NCBI GenBank assembly: GCA_005281725.1
Contig: SSBO01000002.1
Span: 76,902-140,901, forward strand
Origin: Wuchereria bancrofti
Taxonomy: Eukaryota; Nematoda; Chromadorea; Rhabditida; Onchocercidae
Direction of reading: 5' to 3'
DNA: 64,000 nt
Of the stretch, positions 38,001 to 53,000 are shown one piece after another (position 1 is the stretch's first letter; each line of letters begins with the position of its first letter). The notes under the pieces were generated by a model, which did no database searches, was not told where the DNA came from, and was given only the letters and a program-made list of their open reading frames with translations. The position numbers and the translations under genes were made by a program.

Positions 38001-41000
38001 AATAATTGATAGTGATAGTAATAGTAATAATAATAATAATAATAATAGTAATAATAATAACAATAATAACAATAATAATAACAATAATAATGCTAATAAT
38101 AATGGTAATAATAATAATAACAATAACAGTAATAATAGTGATAATAATAAGAAAAACAATAATAATAGTAATAATAATAACAATAATAATAACTGTGATA
38201 ATAATAACCATAATAATAATAATAAATATGTGTTTTCTTTTAGGATTAATTAATCCACACTTTAATTCAATGAAAATTATCCCACGAATTGATTTTATCT
38301 GTTTTTTTTTTTTCCGTATCTGAAGCTAATTTTTCCCATATCTTTTCTCCCTATTGTTGTAGCACTGTTGGATAGTTTTTAAGTGATAAAATAATTGATA
38401 ATACGATAAATATAAAAGCATAAATATACTTTGTAACATTGTAGGAGAAAAATAATGAAATGAAAACAAAATTGTAATGCAAATAATTTCCAATTTTTCT
38501 CGAACGATGAATTTTATGTTTTATTATAAGTAAATAAATAAGTTTATGACTTGTTTATTTCAAAATGAAAAAGGAAAAAGAGGCGAAAGAAAAAATAAAT
38601 AAATAAATGAACAGAACACTCATTTCGGGATGAAATGATTTTTGATTTCCCGTGAATTGCTAGAAATTGTGCGCAATTCACCGTTCATTTTAACCGTATG
38701 ACCTAATTTTTGTTTAAAAAAATCTTTCAGTTATCATTTACAAAAGCTCAGAACTACTCGTTCTATACATCTTAACTGATGTGATCAATAATTATCATAT
38801 TGGTCTTATTTTAATTGATTATTTCAGATCTGATAACCTTGGAATTTGAATGATTAGGTTAATCGGCTAGAAAGTTTACTTTATCATTAAATTAACTCTG
38901 ATATACTAAGTTGTGCGAAGTTTATAGATGAGAAGTAAGAGTAGTTAATAAAGTAAGGGAAATTTTACTGATATGATAAATTTGCAAAATTGCTGATAAA
39001 ATTTACCGCTATCTCATACGCTTGTTGTTTACTATTTCAGTTTTTTTTTTTTTTAATTTTAATTAGCGAAATTTTTCATACCAAAATTAATGCTTTGATG
39101 AGAAAAAAAATATTAATATATAGAACAATTGCAGTGAAATATAAATTACTGATGCAATTTTTTTTTCTTAATTTTTTAAATTAAATCTGAGATGAATGCT
39201 AAAACTGTTTTTATATTCAATACAAAAAGTTTTCTGATTTAATGACACAGTTGTCCATCGGATAAAGCAGAACACTGTAGAAATGACCTATGAAATAATT
39301 TAAATCGATCATTTAACTGTCTAATCCATTTGTCGTAAATATTTCTTTACAAAAGTCTCAAAAATTTTCAGTCTAAAAATCTGTCTCCTAATTAATTATA
39401 ATTAAATTTCTATTTACCACTAATTTTTTTAAGAAAATTAATTTTGTGATAGAATTATAAACAAATCTAATCAATTTTGGAACATATTTGTAAGCTTTTT
39501 TTTTGTTGGTAAGGAATTATGTGATAGCATTGATAAGATAAAACTATAATAATTTTGTATGACACGTGTCTGAGTCACGTAAGTGCAACAAGCGTTAATG
39601 ATAAATAAATAGAAGAGATTATATAGGTCTCAGTTTTAAGCTAAAACCTATGTTCTAAGCATACCATTAGCATTTTTTTTTTTTTTATTCTCTCACTTTT
39701 GTTTTGCTTTTTTTTTTTCGACTTTTGCTATTGTATATAAAAAGAAAAAAGAATGATTGGTATTTTCAGAAGCTGAAAATAGGAATGTGATATAAATTTA
39801 AGAACAATATGCGAAATAGCATTTTCAATCTAAGAAGCAAATAAATTAATTGAAATGAGTGAAAACTGAGAAAATTTAAATTATTATAATAAGGAATAAA
39901 AGCTATTAAAATAGAAACGAAATAAGACTATTTTAAACATTTCATTCTATTCCATCTTGCATAAGCATTAAAAGTGTAAACTAAAAGTTAAAGCAAGCAT
40001 ACGATGCTGTTTATTGTTTGACTATAGCGCAAAAGCGCAAATGGAAATTAACCTAGTATAATGATAGCAATAGCAAAGAGAATTATCATCGTTAATTAGA
40101 ACATATTTGGTAATTTTAATAATGAGAAAATGACATTGCATTCACAATTTTTAATAGATTAATCTCTAGCAATATATTTCGGTTAGATTAATGGAATATA
40201 TTAGAATTTATAAATTGAAATAGAATTAATGAGAAGAATGAAAAAAAAAAATTTATTCATTCATCAGTCAATAGCGCCTTTTTACTATCAGCAAAAGATG
40301 GACAAATGAATTGAATTGTTCATTGGCTAGCATTTATCTCTCCCAGTAATATTAGTCAGTGTAATTGTAAATTGAGAAAGCGTTTCAAATATAATCAAAT
40401 TAAAGATTAATAATTCCAATTCAAATATAATCAGATTAAAGATTAATAATTCCAATTCTTGACAGATTTATCCGACAATACCTCTAATAAATAATCGATT
40501 TGATTAGTTCATTTATTGATTGATTTTTAATATTTCATCGAATTTAAATGATTTGAAATAATTTTAAATAATTTGAATAAATTCTACCTTTTAATCCGTT
40601 ATTATTCCTTAGTCAACAAAACTAATATCTCTAATAAATGATCGATTTATCAGAGGAATGATTAGTTGATTATTTATTCATTTATTGATTCATTTTTAAT
40701 ATTTTATAGCAATTATGAATTAAATTTAAATGACTTGAAATAATTTTAAATAATTTGAATAAATTCCCCTTCTAATCCAACATTGTTATTGGATAATTGC
40801 ATGAAATTAACGGATGAATTTAAAAGTGTAAAATAAAAACAGGAAGAATTTAAAACAATGAATGAAATATTTCGATGAAATGATGGAAATAAGATGAAAT
40901 AAAGAAAGACAAATTGCAAAATTAGTAAAAACGAAGAAAAAAGAAGGAAAAATTGAAAAATTGGGAACGAAGAAAAAATTGAAAAAAAAAACAATCAAAA

Positions 41001-44000
41001 GACAAAAAAATATCTCACAAAAAATGCAAATAATCATAAAATGCAATGCTAATTGCTAATAAAAAATCAAAAACTATGAGACAATAATTCTTTTCGATAT
41101 GATAATTTTATTTTTAAAATATTATTTTATTTATCTTGACCAATCTATGAGCATGAATAAAGCTTAACAGTGCTTAAAAAGGGAGAAAGGGAGAGAGAGG
41201 GAGAAAGGGAGGAAAGAGCTGAATAAACCGATCGAATTCATAAAAATATTCAAATCAAAAGGGTTACTTATTAACATGTCCAAAAAATTGAACTAAACTA
41301 GGTTAATTTTAGCAATAAAATATCCTAAATAAACTTTATCCCAACTTAAATACATTAATTAAATAATATAAGTAATATTAAATTATTAGACAACTTACAA
41401 TTTTAGCTAATTTTAGCAATAAAATATCCTAAATAAACTTTATCTCAATTTAAATACTTAACTATAAGTAATATTACAATAGCTGCATTATATCAAAAAA
41501 TTTGAAATAATTGGAATATTTCTAATGAAATTATTAAACTACAAATTTTTGCCCATTTAAATAACATTATGGAATAGATCTCGAGAAATATATTATCAAA
41601 CAATTTGCATTGGAAAAATTCTCGAGATAGTAAAAGTTTGATATTGTCATTGAACGAACATAAAAGCGCATAATGGCATAGGTTATAAGGATGACTAATA
41701 ACTCTCAAATGCATTTATATTCCTTTTTCATCGTTTGTTTGCATAAATATAAAATGAAAGAATTGAGAGGAAAAAGAAAGAAAGAAAAAAGAAATGTGTT
41801 AAATGATTTATTTCTTCTCTTTATTTTAATATTTCAAATATTTTTTTCAATTGTAAGCATATTGAATTATAACTTATAACATATGGCGTTAACTTTTTTT
41901 TTTTTTTTAAATATTACGTTAGCATTTGACGTTTAGCTAATATTTCACATGTAATTAATTCAATTCATAATTTATCCAATCATAGAATGCATGCAAACTT
42001 ACATTGTAAATAAAACAATCATTTTATACTAACAAAATGATTGATCTTAATTAATCTTATTCTTTTCTTCCTTTCTTTTCCTTTTTTTTTTCTGATCAAA
42101 ATTCAATTTTGTAATTTTTTCTATCGCTTTTTTTAACTCAATAAATTGTGATAATAAAGTCATATCTTATTTACATAATTTGTTTTATTGATTGATTGAT
42201 TGTTTGGAGAGAAAAAAAAAACGTGAACAGATTAAAATTTATTATGCAAGTTTAAATTTAATATTCTAACACTTTTCTTCACCTCCTGCTGTTCACTAAA
42301 TTGTGTCATATGAAAAGAATATCCTTCACGCTTGCTTTCATATTTCAATTTATTGCACAAACAAATTTCAAATTTCACTTCCTTCTCTTCAAATTTTGGC
42401 CTTGGTTGAAATTTTTGATCAAAATTTTGCTGCTATTGTATTAAATGATTTCATGCTTTTCTTTTCTTTTCTTTTTCTTCTTTTCCTTTTCCTTTTTTTT
42501 TTTTTGCATTGAATTACATGGTGTAAACCCTATGTTAACAACTATATTCCTAATAAACAAATTTTTTAAATAGTTTAAATTTTTAAAATCCAATAATTAG
42601 TTGCTAATTTCGTTTGATAATCAAAATATTTTATTATTTTAATATTGCATTTAATATATGATACATTTATTTCAAATTATATTGAATAGTTTTTATTTCA
42701 AATTATAAATCGTTCACAAAAATATTAAATAATTTTTTTTTTTTTAAATTTTCGTTTCAAATCATAAAATTGTTCACAAAAATATAACTGCGATAAAATA
42801 TAAATTTCAAAAAAAAAATGTCATTCATATTTATCAATAAAACGCTTCTTTGTGCTGAATGCTGGTAAAGTGACAAGTTTAAATCATTAATACTTTGACA
42901 GATGAGGGATTAAAGCTACGACAGATGAGAATTAGATAGAGCATTTTGACGGAATAATATATGTCATCAATTTTAGCAGCGAATGTCAACTGTTCATTTT
43001 TATATGAAATCATCGAATTGTATTGTACGAAAAATCTATATATCGAATCAGACTAATATATTATTATCAAAATTTATAAATTTACTATTATCTCGTTTTA
43101 TAGCCAAGCATTTTAATTTTTTTTTTTTAAAAACAAAATTTAGCTAATATAATTGAACTAATTATAATTACCTGCAATTTTATGCATATTTATGATTATT
43201 ATAAATATCACATTTCCACTTTCTTTTTTAATTAAATTTTGAAAAAAAAAAAAAAAAACGAATAAACAAACGAATATTAGCCAATTCCTTAATACAGTTA
43301 ATTAAATGAATTTTTTCTTTTTTTTTGCGAATTAAAAAAATAAAATGAAAAGAATTTCTGCAAATTTTTAATAATTTTTTATTTCTTTTTGGAAAATTTA
43401 ATAAATTTTTGACAAAAGTCTTTATAAGATACAATAAAATTATTTATAATATATATTTTGTAGCAAAGGGCAAAATGAACTATTTCATATAAGCCGTATT
43501 GACTTTTTTTTTTTAAGGATGAAATCTTAAGGTAATTGTTGTTTTGTTAGCATAGTTGACAAAAGGGTGACACAAATGATTAATCATAGAATAAATTTAA
43601 TCATTTTGTATACATCGTTATCAGTACCCATTTAGCACTAAGTTGTTTAGCTATCTTTGAATCAATCGAATATTTTTAGCAACAAATAATATCTTTTTCC
43701 AAAGATAATTTTTGATAAATTTAGTAAAATTTTTTAGCAATGAAATGAAAATGAGCTACTCTGAAGAAAAAATGAAGAAATAACAATTATATTTTAAAGT
43801 AATTAATTAAAACAATCAATGTTTTAAGAAAAATAACAAATATTAACAAATTTTGGACGGCTTTTTCTTGATAATTTTGATAAATTTAGTAAAATTTTCC
43901 GGCACTTTTTAAATAAAAAAGTTTTCTTTCAATTTTAGTAAAATTTTCTGGTATTTTTTAAACAAAAAGATTTTTTTTTAAATTTTCTTCCGATTTTTAC

Positions 44001-47000
44001 AAATTATGATATTATTAAATAAACTTAATGTATGAGCTGGTCTGTCAAAATGATCTAAACGATATCAGTAAAGTCAACAAGCCATAAAGTGAAATGTATA
44101 CACAAATATTTGTCGATTAGCTTTCTCGCATCAATTTTAAATAAGTAACAAACAAATCTTTTATAAATGCTTTGATGGGAATGTGAAAAGTCTGAATAAT
44201 ATGAAATATGTATGTGTTGTACGATTATCTTTCAAAGTATTACTTTGTAATACAAAGGAAAAAAAAGAGTAAAATTATCTACAAATATTAAATTTTACTA
44301 ATCAAATGTTTTTAGAAAAAAAATTAATAAAGTTGAAATAAATTTGCTATTAAATTTTACATTTTTTGAAAATATTTTAATGCCAATATAGCTAATTATT
44401 TATGAACCAAAAGGTGCAAATATTTCCTTGAATTGCAAAATTAAAAATGATTAAATTGAAAAGCAACAGTTATACCAATCATCGAGACATTTCGTTAAAT
44501 AATCGACAACTTCTGATAATTGAAATTACTAAAATTAATTAAGATGAATAATTGATGAAGCAATGCGAAGTGAAATTAAAGTTTTTTCATCAGTATTTGC
44601 AAAAAGTGAAGTCTAAATAAGCTTGAATTTAATTAAAGCATGCATCATTCGTTGGAAAGAAACAAAGTAAAATAGTATATTTCAGGAAATGAAAGTAATT
44701 TCTGTTAAACAAATCAAAAATATTTAAGAAAATTACTTTTTTTTTCTTTAATTATTTACAATTTCGTCTTTCCGCTAACCTTATCCATCTTTACTCTCTC
44801 CTCTCTTACAGTGCTTTCTTCGTTTCTAATATTTAATGAGAGAAAGTGCTATCAAATTTCAATTAATATAACTCTGTAAATGTTATAATAAATCTTATCA
44901 TGATTTCAGTCTTAAGATTTTTTTTTCATTCTCATCAATGACTAATTCTCTCCAAATTTCATACTATATAACTCGTTTTCTTCTAACATTGTTATTTTAA
45001 CAATCAAAAATAATTAAACAATTTTTTTTTTTATAATTTAATGCTGTTGAAAGTGTAACGGTTATCTAATATTACGTATTGTTTATTGATCACGTTTTTC
45101 ACGTGTTGCAACGTAAACAAAAATGTTAGGTACGCGATTTTTTCTAATTCATATCTGTAAATTAATTAATTTAAATTGGTAAAATTCAAATTAATTTAAA
45201 ATGACAGGAAATAGCACAAAGTTTATTGTTGGATTATTTATTTATCAAATAGTTTGATTGGCATGGTGACAATGGGAAAGGAAAAGATAAATCAGGAAAT
45301 GCTAAAACCGGAAATGCATATTATTAATATTATTAACTATCGTACTATCAAGTTATGATTGTTTACAGCGACAGATTGAGTGCTTTTATGAAAGGATAAA
45401 AATCGATTAAATTTGTGATTGATTTATTTTTAAGAAAAATAATATCATAGTTTGAGAGATTAAAACGAAGAATGAATTGGCACTGAAGATGCAAGGAAAA
45501 AATGAAATAAAAATACATATAAAGAGAATAATGATAGTAAAGAAAGTAATGATTGCAATTGAATGCGACATTACCGCTTCGAATTTACATTGTTGAAAAA
45601 TGAGACAAAGAGATTATAGAATGGAATGAAATGTCTTTTGTAAATTTGAAAAATGTAAAATTTGAAAGGAAAAAAGTTATTGCATTTAATTAATGCTTAA
45701 TTATTTGATTATCTTATATGTCTGAAAGATAGCAGTTAAGTTAATTTCATTTAATTTCATTTTTAATTTCAACTAGCACTTATAACAATTGATTTTTTTT
45801 TCTCATTTATTTTTTTTTCAAATATTTTAATTAATTTGACAAAAATGCAGTAAGATAATTTCGAAATTAATATTGAAAATTCTTTTTTTTTTAATAAAAA
45901 TACCAAGTCAATTTTAAATAGCTATTTTTATAAAAAAACAATTTATTTCATCCATTAATTCGCAAAAAAATTAGTACTTTTATTTACAGATAACTAAACG
46001 AGTAAATATCATTAAATATAGCAAAGTTAATAGTTAAAAGCATTTCAAATTTTTCTCGACTGAAATTAAATGAAATCAGAAAAANAAAAATACCAAGTCA
46101 ATTTTAAATAGCTATTTTTATAAAAAAACAATTTATTTCATCCATTAATTCGCAAAAAAATTAGTACTTTTATTTACAGATAACTAAACGAGTAAATATC
46201 ATTAAATATAGCAAAGTTAATAGTTAAAAGCATTTCAAATTTTTCTCGACTGAAATTAAATGAAATCAGAAAAAAAAGAAAAGAAAAGGTTATATCAAGG
46301 ATAAAAAATAAAAGCAGAAGGATAAGTGATAATTATGAAAAAAAAAAAAAGAAAGGACAGGTAAGAATGTCATACCTTATTTGGTTGACACGTTCGCTGA
46401 CGTTCAATTCTGAAATTATTTAAATTAGAATGCATAAATAATTTTATTTAATTATATATATATCATTACAGTGTGGATGGATGATATTTTGATATAAGAA
46501 GATTAGCATTTACAATTCAAGGTTATATATATGTATCACATGAAGTAATTGAAATTCTCAGATTATTTTAAATTACAAAAATAAAATTCTATTTAATAAA
46601 ATTTGCTTTATACAAGTAGCGCAAAATTTTGCAGATAAAAAATTTGAGTGAAAAAATTGTTTCTGCAAAAATAATAATTCATTTTTGTAATTTTTATTGG
46701 AAATAACAATTATTAATTTTGTTTTTCCTGAATAATTTCTAATAAAAAATTTGTAATTTTTGTTGAAATTTATTTTTGTAATTTTAACAAACTTATAAAA
46801 TAATATGACATTATTAGCTAACTATGGGTTATTTATAATTTTAATTATTATAATTGTATAATAAATTTTAATTGAATTGCAAAGAATTTATCTCGAATTT
46901 CACCTAAAATTCACCAAATTACTTTATGCACTTTAAAATAAACATACAAAAGAAGAAAACAAAAACAAAAATAAAAAAAGAACAAAAACGATGAAAAAGA

Positions 47001-50000
47001 AAGAAACAAAAAGGTTATCACAAGAGTTATCAGTTATTAATAATCACTGATAATAAAGGCTAAAAAATTGATTGTACATTTGAAACGGAAATTATTTCTT
47101 TCAAATGAATGAAGATAATCAATTGTTGATGATATAAATATTTTGCAGCGTACGTGTACGTAAAGTATACGAAATATTTAAATGTTTTCAAGAAGAGAAA
47201 AGCAAAAAACAAAAAAAAAAGAAAAATGCCACTAACAATTTTGGAATTTTTAATCAAATGCAATATTTAATGCAATACGTACAAAAAAAAAATTAAAAAA
47301 AAAAATTTCGTCAAAAAATTACGGAAAAAATTACGAAATGAAATGAAGTACCACTGATTCAGATTTAAACAATTTCAGTGAAAAAAAAAAGAAAATACTA
47401 AAATATTGAACTGGAATTAATTTATTACTAGAAAAAGACAAAACATAAAGAACGGAATATATACGGCGTCACGTTTAACGTGTAAAAAAAGTCGTTGCAT
47501 GAAAGTAAAATTGATTTAAGTACAACAGAATCAAAAATTTAATGAGTAAAAGTTAATTAAATTTTTTACAAATATAGAAAATAAAGGAAAAAAAAAGCAC
47601 TGAAAGTAAAGTATTAAAGTGATGTATTATACTCATAGCGCTTTTAAATGAAATGGCGGAAATGTCTGAAGTAAAACACATCAGAGTTAAATTCTTTTTT
47701 CTTTTGAAATATTTGAAATTCGTTAGTTTAAATTTGAATTTCAATAGACAAAATAAAAAAAAATTAAAAGAGGAAATGAAATGGAATAATTGTATGAAAT
47801 TGGTTGGAATAATTAATGATTAGTTGTTTTGATAATTTTTGTGATAAATGTTATAAATCATAAATTATAGAAATTCTTTCTTTTTTTTTGTTTAAAATGA
47901 TTTAATTTGTCTGGCAATTTCTTCTCAAAAAAAAAAACGAAAATTTTCTAAGTTTTTTAATCCAAAAAAAAAAAAATCCTACCAATTACTATTGCTTAGT
48001 CTTTCTAATAAACAAAACGTTGACATTTTGCGCTTGTTTATACATTAAGAGATTATAAGCTTTTTTCATTGTTGAAAATGAAAGTAAATTCAAAAATTTG
48101 TTTAATAGCATTTCTATTGATAAATTTTTTTGTTTAATAAATCCAATTTAAAAATGAATATTTTTAATTTCACTTAACCAAAAAATAATTAATTTATTTC
48201 TAATTTTCTTTGCTTTTTTTCATGATTTTATAATAGTTAAATTCAAATGATAATTTTAATTTTTTGAAATTTTGCAGAAAATTTGAATCGTTTCAGGATA
48301 TTAAGATAGTATATAAAATAAATACTCACGCATAATACGTGAAATGACAAGTGCAAAATTATGAAGAATTTCCAAAATAAAAATTGAAAATTCTAGAAAA
48401 AGTAAGATACGTGATATTAGAAGTGAAAACAACTTAATCAATTTTTCTACACGTTCATTTTCTGACGTAACGTACCTATTTCACTGCTCTAAAATATATT
48501 GTATAAAATTTAAGTATTGAATAGGCAAAAAAAATTCACCAAAATTAAATTTCTTTTATTCAAATTATTGAAATTAGTAGCTTTTTTTTATTTCAATACA
48601 GCATTTTTCCTTCTTTTTTTTTCTTTTTGTTTTCTGTGATTTAACAAATTTTTAAAACTATAAAATATACGTCTAGCTGAAACAGAAAATACCAATGCAA
48701 TTATAGAATAAAATTTCAATTGATCAGTTTTAAAATATAATAATTTATAGTTTTAAAATATATNTACAGCATTTTTCCTTCTTTTTTTTTCTTTTTGTTT
48801 TCTGTGATTTAACAAATTTTTAAAACTATAAAATATACGTCTAGCTGAAACAGAAAATACCAATGCAATTATAGAATAAAATTTCAATTGATCAGTTTTA
48901 AAATATAATAATTTATAGTTTTAAAATATATAAGTACTAATTTAAAAGAGTTTTGTTAAATTCGCTTAAAAATCACAGAAACGATAACTTTTAATTTGGG
49001 TGTATTTTTCAAAAATTAAAATTTATGATAAAAAATGTTGAGATATGATTGAATAATGAAATCAAAAGCAAATTCACAGATAATTATTTGGTTATGAAAA
49101 AAAGGAGAATCAAAAATGCATAAGGCAAAATTCCATTTGTACTGAGTCATTTCCGCTTCAGTTCAATTTAATTAACAAAATCATTACTCAATGAAATGTT
49201 CTGTTAAGAATACTGATAAGAATAGTTTAATTTTTCATGAATGATAAAGAAAGAAGATTAACATTTCTAAGTCTTATTTAAAGTTAATTTGTAAAGCTTT
49301 CAAATTGATAAATGTTTTAAAATTTCTTTCGAACATTAAAAATGGATGGTTATATGTGCAATTTTACCTGTTTACAATAGAGAAATGAAATTTTTAGAAA
49401 AGAAAAATCTTTCAAAAGTGAAATCAATGATATGATAAATAGTAATTATCAATATTGATTTAACAAAAAAAAAAGGAAATAATATTTTTTTTTGTGCTCT
49501 TAGCAAGTATTAATGAGAATTGATGACTAAGTGAAAAAGAATTTAGGTATAAAATTTGAATGAAAGCTTTTCATATGGCGGAAAGATCAATTGAAAAAAA
49601 AAATGTGGGAAACTAGCATTAAAATATTGCATTTTATGACCTTAAAATTAAATAAAATTGATTTATATATAATTTAGAAATTCAAGCATTCAAAAGTAAA
49701 AAAAAAGCAAAACTTTGTAAACAAACATTCGATAATTAAAAACTAAGAAATGATATCTAATTTTAATTACAATGATTGGTCATAGTACAATCTAACAAAT
49801 CACTAAATATCTTTTAATTTTTTTCCTTTGTTTTAAAAATTTGATTTTTAAACTTTTAACTTTTAAGCAAAACAAAATGAAATATTTGATGTTAATATGA
49901 ATTTGCTACAATTCATTAACAAATTTTCTAATTTATTGATATTTTTCCACATTCTGTTGTACGATGAAAATTAGCAATAGCCATTTTATCGTTGAATAAT

Positions 50001-53000
50001 TGGAGCGTTTTTAATATATTTTATAAAAAGTTAATATTCTTAAAAAAGTTGAAATTTTAAAATTAATTTTTCTATTTCTTTTTTTTTTTAACTTTATACC
50101 TAAAATGTTCACTTGAATTTTTTTTTCTTTTTTTGCTAAACGAATGTTGTAAAGTTAGTTTAAAGTTTCGAATTTCAAGATGAATCATTCGTTTCCGGAA
50201 ATGATAACAATTATGGTAATATTCATTTTCTCAACATTTATAATTTAAAAATTTTTTATTTTTCAAATTAGTATTTTTCAAACTAAGCATATATTATTAT
50301 CGCTGTATGACGGAAATTTTCCTAAGGTCAATTGAAATTGACATTGAAATGATATAAATTGAAGAATGAATTTATAACTTTTATTGAAATAGTAGCAATT
50401 AGATAGAAGATTTTAAAAAGAATTGAAAAGATTTGTTGAATTTTCAACAGTTGCTGAATGAATGAATGAATGAAATGCGCTCTTGACCGCATTTATTATT
50501 AATTTATTGGTTTTATATTTTGAATACTTTTCATACTTCACTTCTCTAATATAATCTTTTAGATTAAATGATGATTCCAGATCATTTTTCAAATTTTGAT
50601 ACTGTAAAAATCAGGAATTTCAAATAGAGGAACGAAAGAAGTAATATTATCATATATGAATGGTAAGTTTTACGTGAGTTCTACGTGAATTACTACTTTA
50701 GCAAGTTTGTGAGTTACAATTAAAAATTATGAATTAAGTAATAATTAGTGTTTTTTTTTTTTTGAATTTAAAGGATATTAGAAAGATAAATAGAAGGATT
50801 AGATTATGATAATTGAAGGCAATATTTTTAGTGATTGCTTATCATTATTTATGTGATAATTGATTTGATAAAGGGATATCAATATTACAAACTTATAATA
50901 ATTAAATGTAGTAAAGAAGAATTATACAAGAAGAATTGAGTAATAATTATTGCTATAATATCTTTCTCAATTCTAATTGGATATTAATTTCGAAGAAATG
51001 TGTAAATTGAATGAAAAAAGTTAAAAAAACATCATGATCAATAATTATCAAACAAATTATCATCAATTAATTATTATCATTAAAATTTTATTCAAAATTT
51101 TGAAGTTGTAAAAAAAGGAGAAGAAAGAAATTGAAAAGAATTCATAGCATATGAATTACTTCATCTGAATATTAATTTATCAAATAAATGATTTGTGCTT
51201 GAAAAAAATAAAAATTAAAAATTAATTTATGAAAAAATTTTTATTACCTTTTAATTCATGATCAATTCTTATTCGAGCTATAGCATTTGGTGAATAATCC
51301 AATAAACGATTGAGAAATTTTAAGCATATGCATATGATCTGTGCTCTTTCAGTTTGTTGAAGTTCACTTGAAATTGGTTCCAAACAATAATTTGCACCAA
51401 TTAAATCCTAAATATTTCCTAGAATTGTGCTAATTGATTTTGATCGAATCTGCGATGATATTTAAGTGAGATTTGCTGAAAAATATATAAATAGTTTTGT
51501 GTGAAATCAAATTTTTTTTTTTTTTTTTTTGATCAAATATAAAATGCAAAAGAAATTATGCTTTGTAGAAAAAGCTAAAATTTAATTGCTTTATGTTTTT
51601 CAAAAGAAGACATATTTTTGATATTTGAAATTTTTGATAAAATATCTTGAAAATGATAAATTGATAATCTTATACTTCAACTATGTTTGATAAGCTGTCA
51701 ATAATGCTTACTACCGTATTTTGATTTATTCATTCGAATTTATCATCATTTGATAATTTTGAATGATTTTTCACTTTTCCTTTTTTAAATTAAGTGATTG
51801 TTTTCAACCATTAATGTGAAAAGCTTCAATACCAGAATGCTAAATATTTGCTAGAATTTAGGTAGAACAAAAAAAAAAAAAAGAAAAAAACTTAGAAAAT
51901 AAAACTGAAATGAAATCAAACCTGCCAACAAGAAAGGCATTCAATTGCAAGTTCAAAACCATTTTTACTTTGTATTAATCGATTTAGTAAATCAACTATA
52001 CCAACTGTATCAGTTCCTGAAATTAAATTATTTTCATTGTACAGAAAAAAAAATCATTTAATGATTTATGAAGAAAAATTTTTGATATAATCTGTACAAA
52101 AATAAAATTCTGTAAAATTCCATTTGGACAAATACATATTAATAATTTTAGTTTATTTTAAATTTTCACTTATTAATTCAAAAAATAAATTATTATTCTT
52201 TAGTGATATTTCATTATTTGATTACCCTGCAATTCAGTTAATTCAATGTTTTGGGTAATATCATAGTTATTAATATTTTATAATATTTTATAAATTAATA
52301 TTTATCATATATCTATCATTTTATGCTAACTAATTTTAATCATTTCCATCTATTTTCAAATGAAAATTATTATAAATTAAATAATTAAAAAAAAAACGAT
52401 ATTAGACGATTAGAATAAAATATGTTGGAATCTTACTTCAAACAATGCTTTTACATATTTTAATGGATTAAAATTTTATAAGGTATAAATGAATTTATCA
52501 TTAATGTACTCCAATTACTACAACAATGATAGTAAAAATTATTAATTAGTTTTATCATAATTAATTAATCTCATTACAAAAATGATATTTTAGTATGCAA
52601 GCATTTTTTTAAACTATATGAAATGAAAAAGTAACACAGTTTAAACTATCGTACTTTATATCCTTAATTTATTTGATAAATATTAAATGTGAAAAAAAGA
52701 AAAAAGTTGAAAAAAAAAAGTTTACAAATGATTCTTTAGCGAACTGCCAATAAATTAATAAAAAAGATTTCATTTTTCTTTTTTCTTTATGTCTTACATT
52801 TGTTGAAGTATGAAATGTGTGTAAGTGTACAATTTTACATTTCGTTTCCTTTCTTACTTTTCTTTTTTTTTAAAACTTAATAATTTAGTATAATTATTTT
52901 GTGAATGTAAATTGTTAGACAAAAAATGAAATAATAAAAAAAAAGGAAAATGTTTCTTCCTATTATCAAAATAGCAAAGTTTACTAATTATAAAGCTAAA

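Larger units (their letters stand above)
38228..46375 (-). other. bulk of the 8.6-kb formin intron 5
   Basis: Very AT-rich DNA between exon 6 and the 34-nt exon 5. It contains the short duplications listed separately, a purine tract at about 41180-41220 and an assembly join at 46085. I see no nested gene or RNA. Confidence 0.6.

Noticed and set aside
37917..38323. Overlapping N-, I- and L-rich open frames on both strands
   Set aside because: By-products of a triplet microsatellite; no splice or start context.
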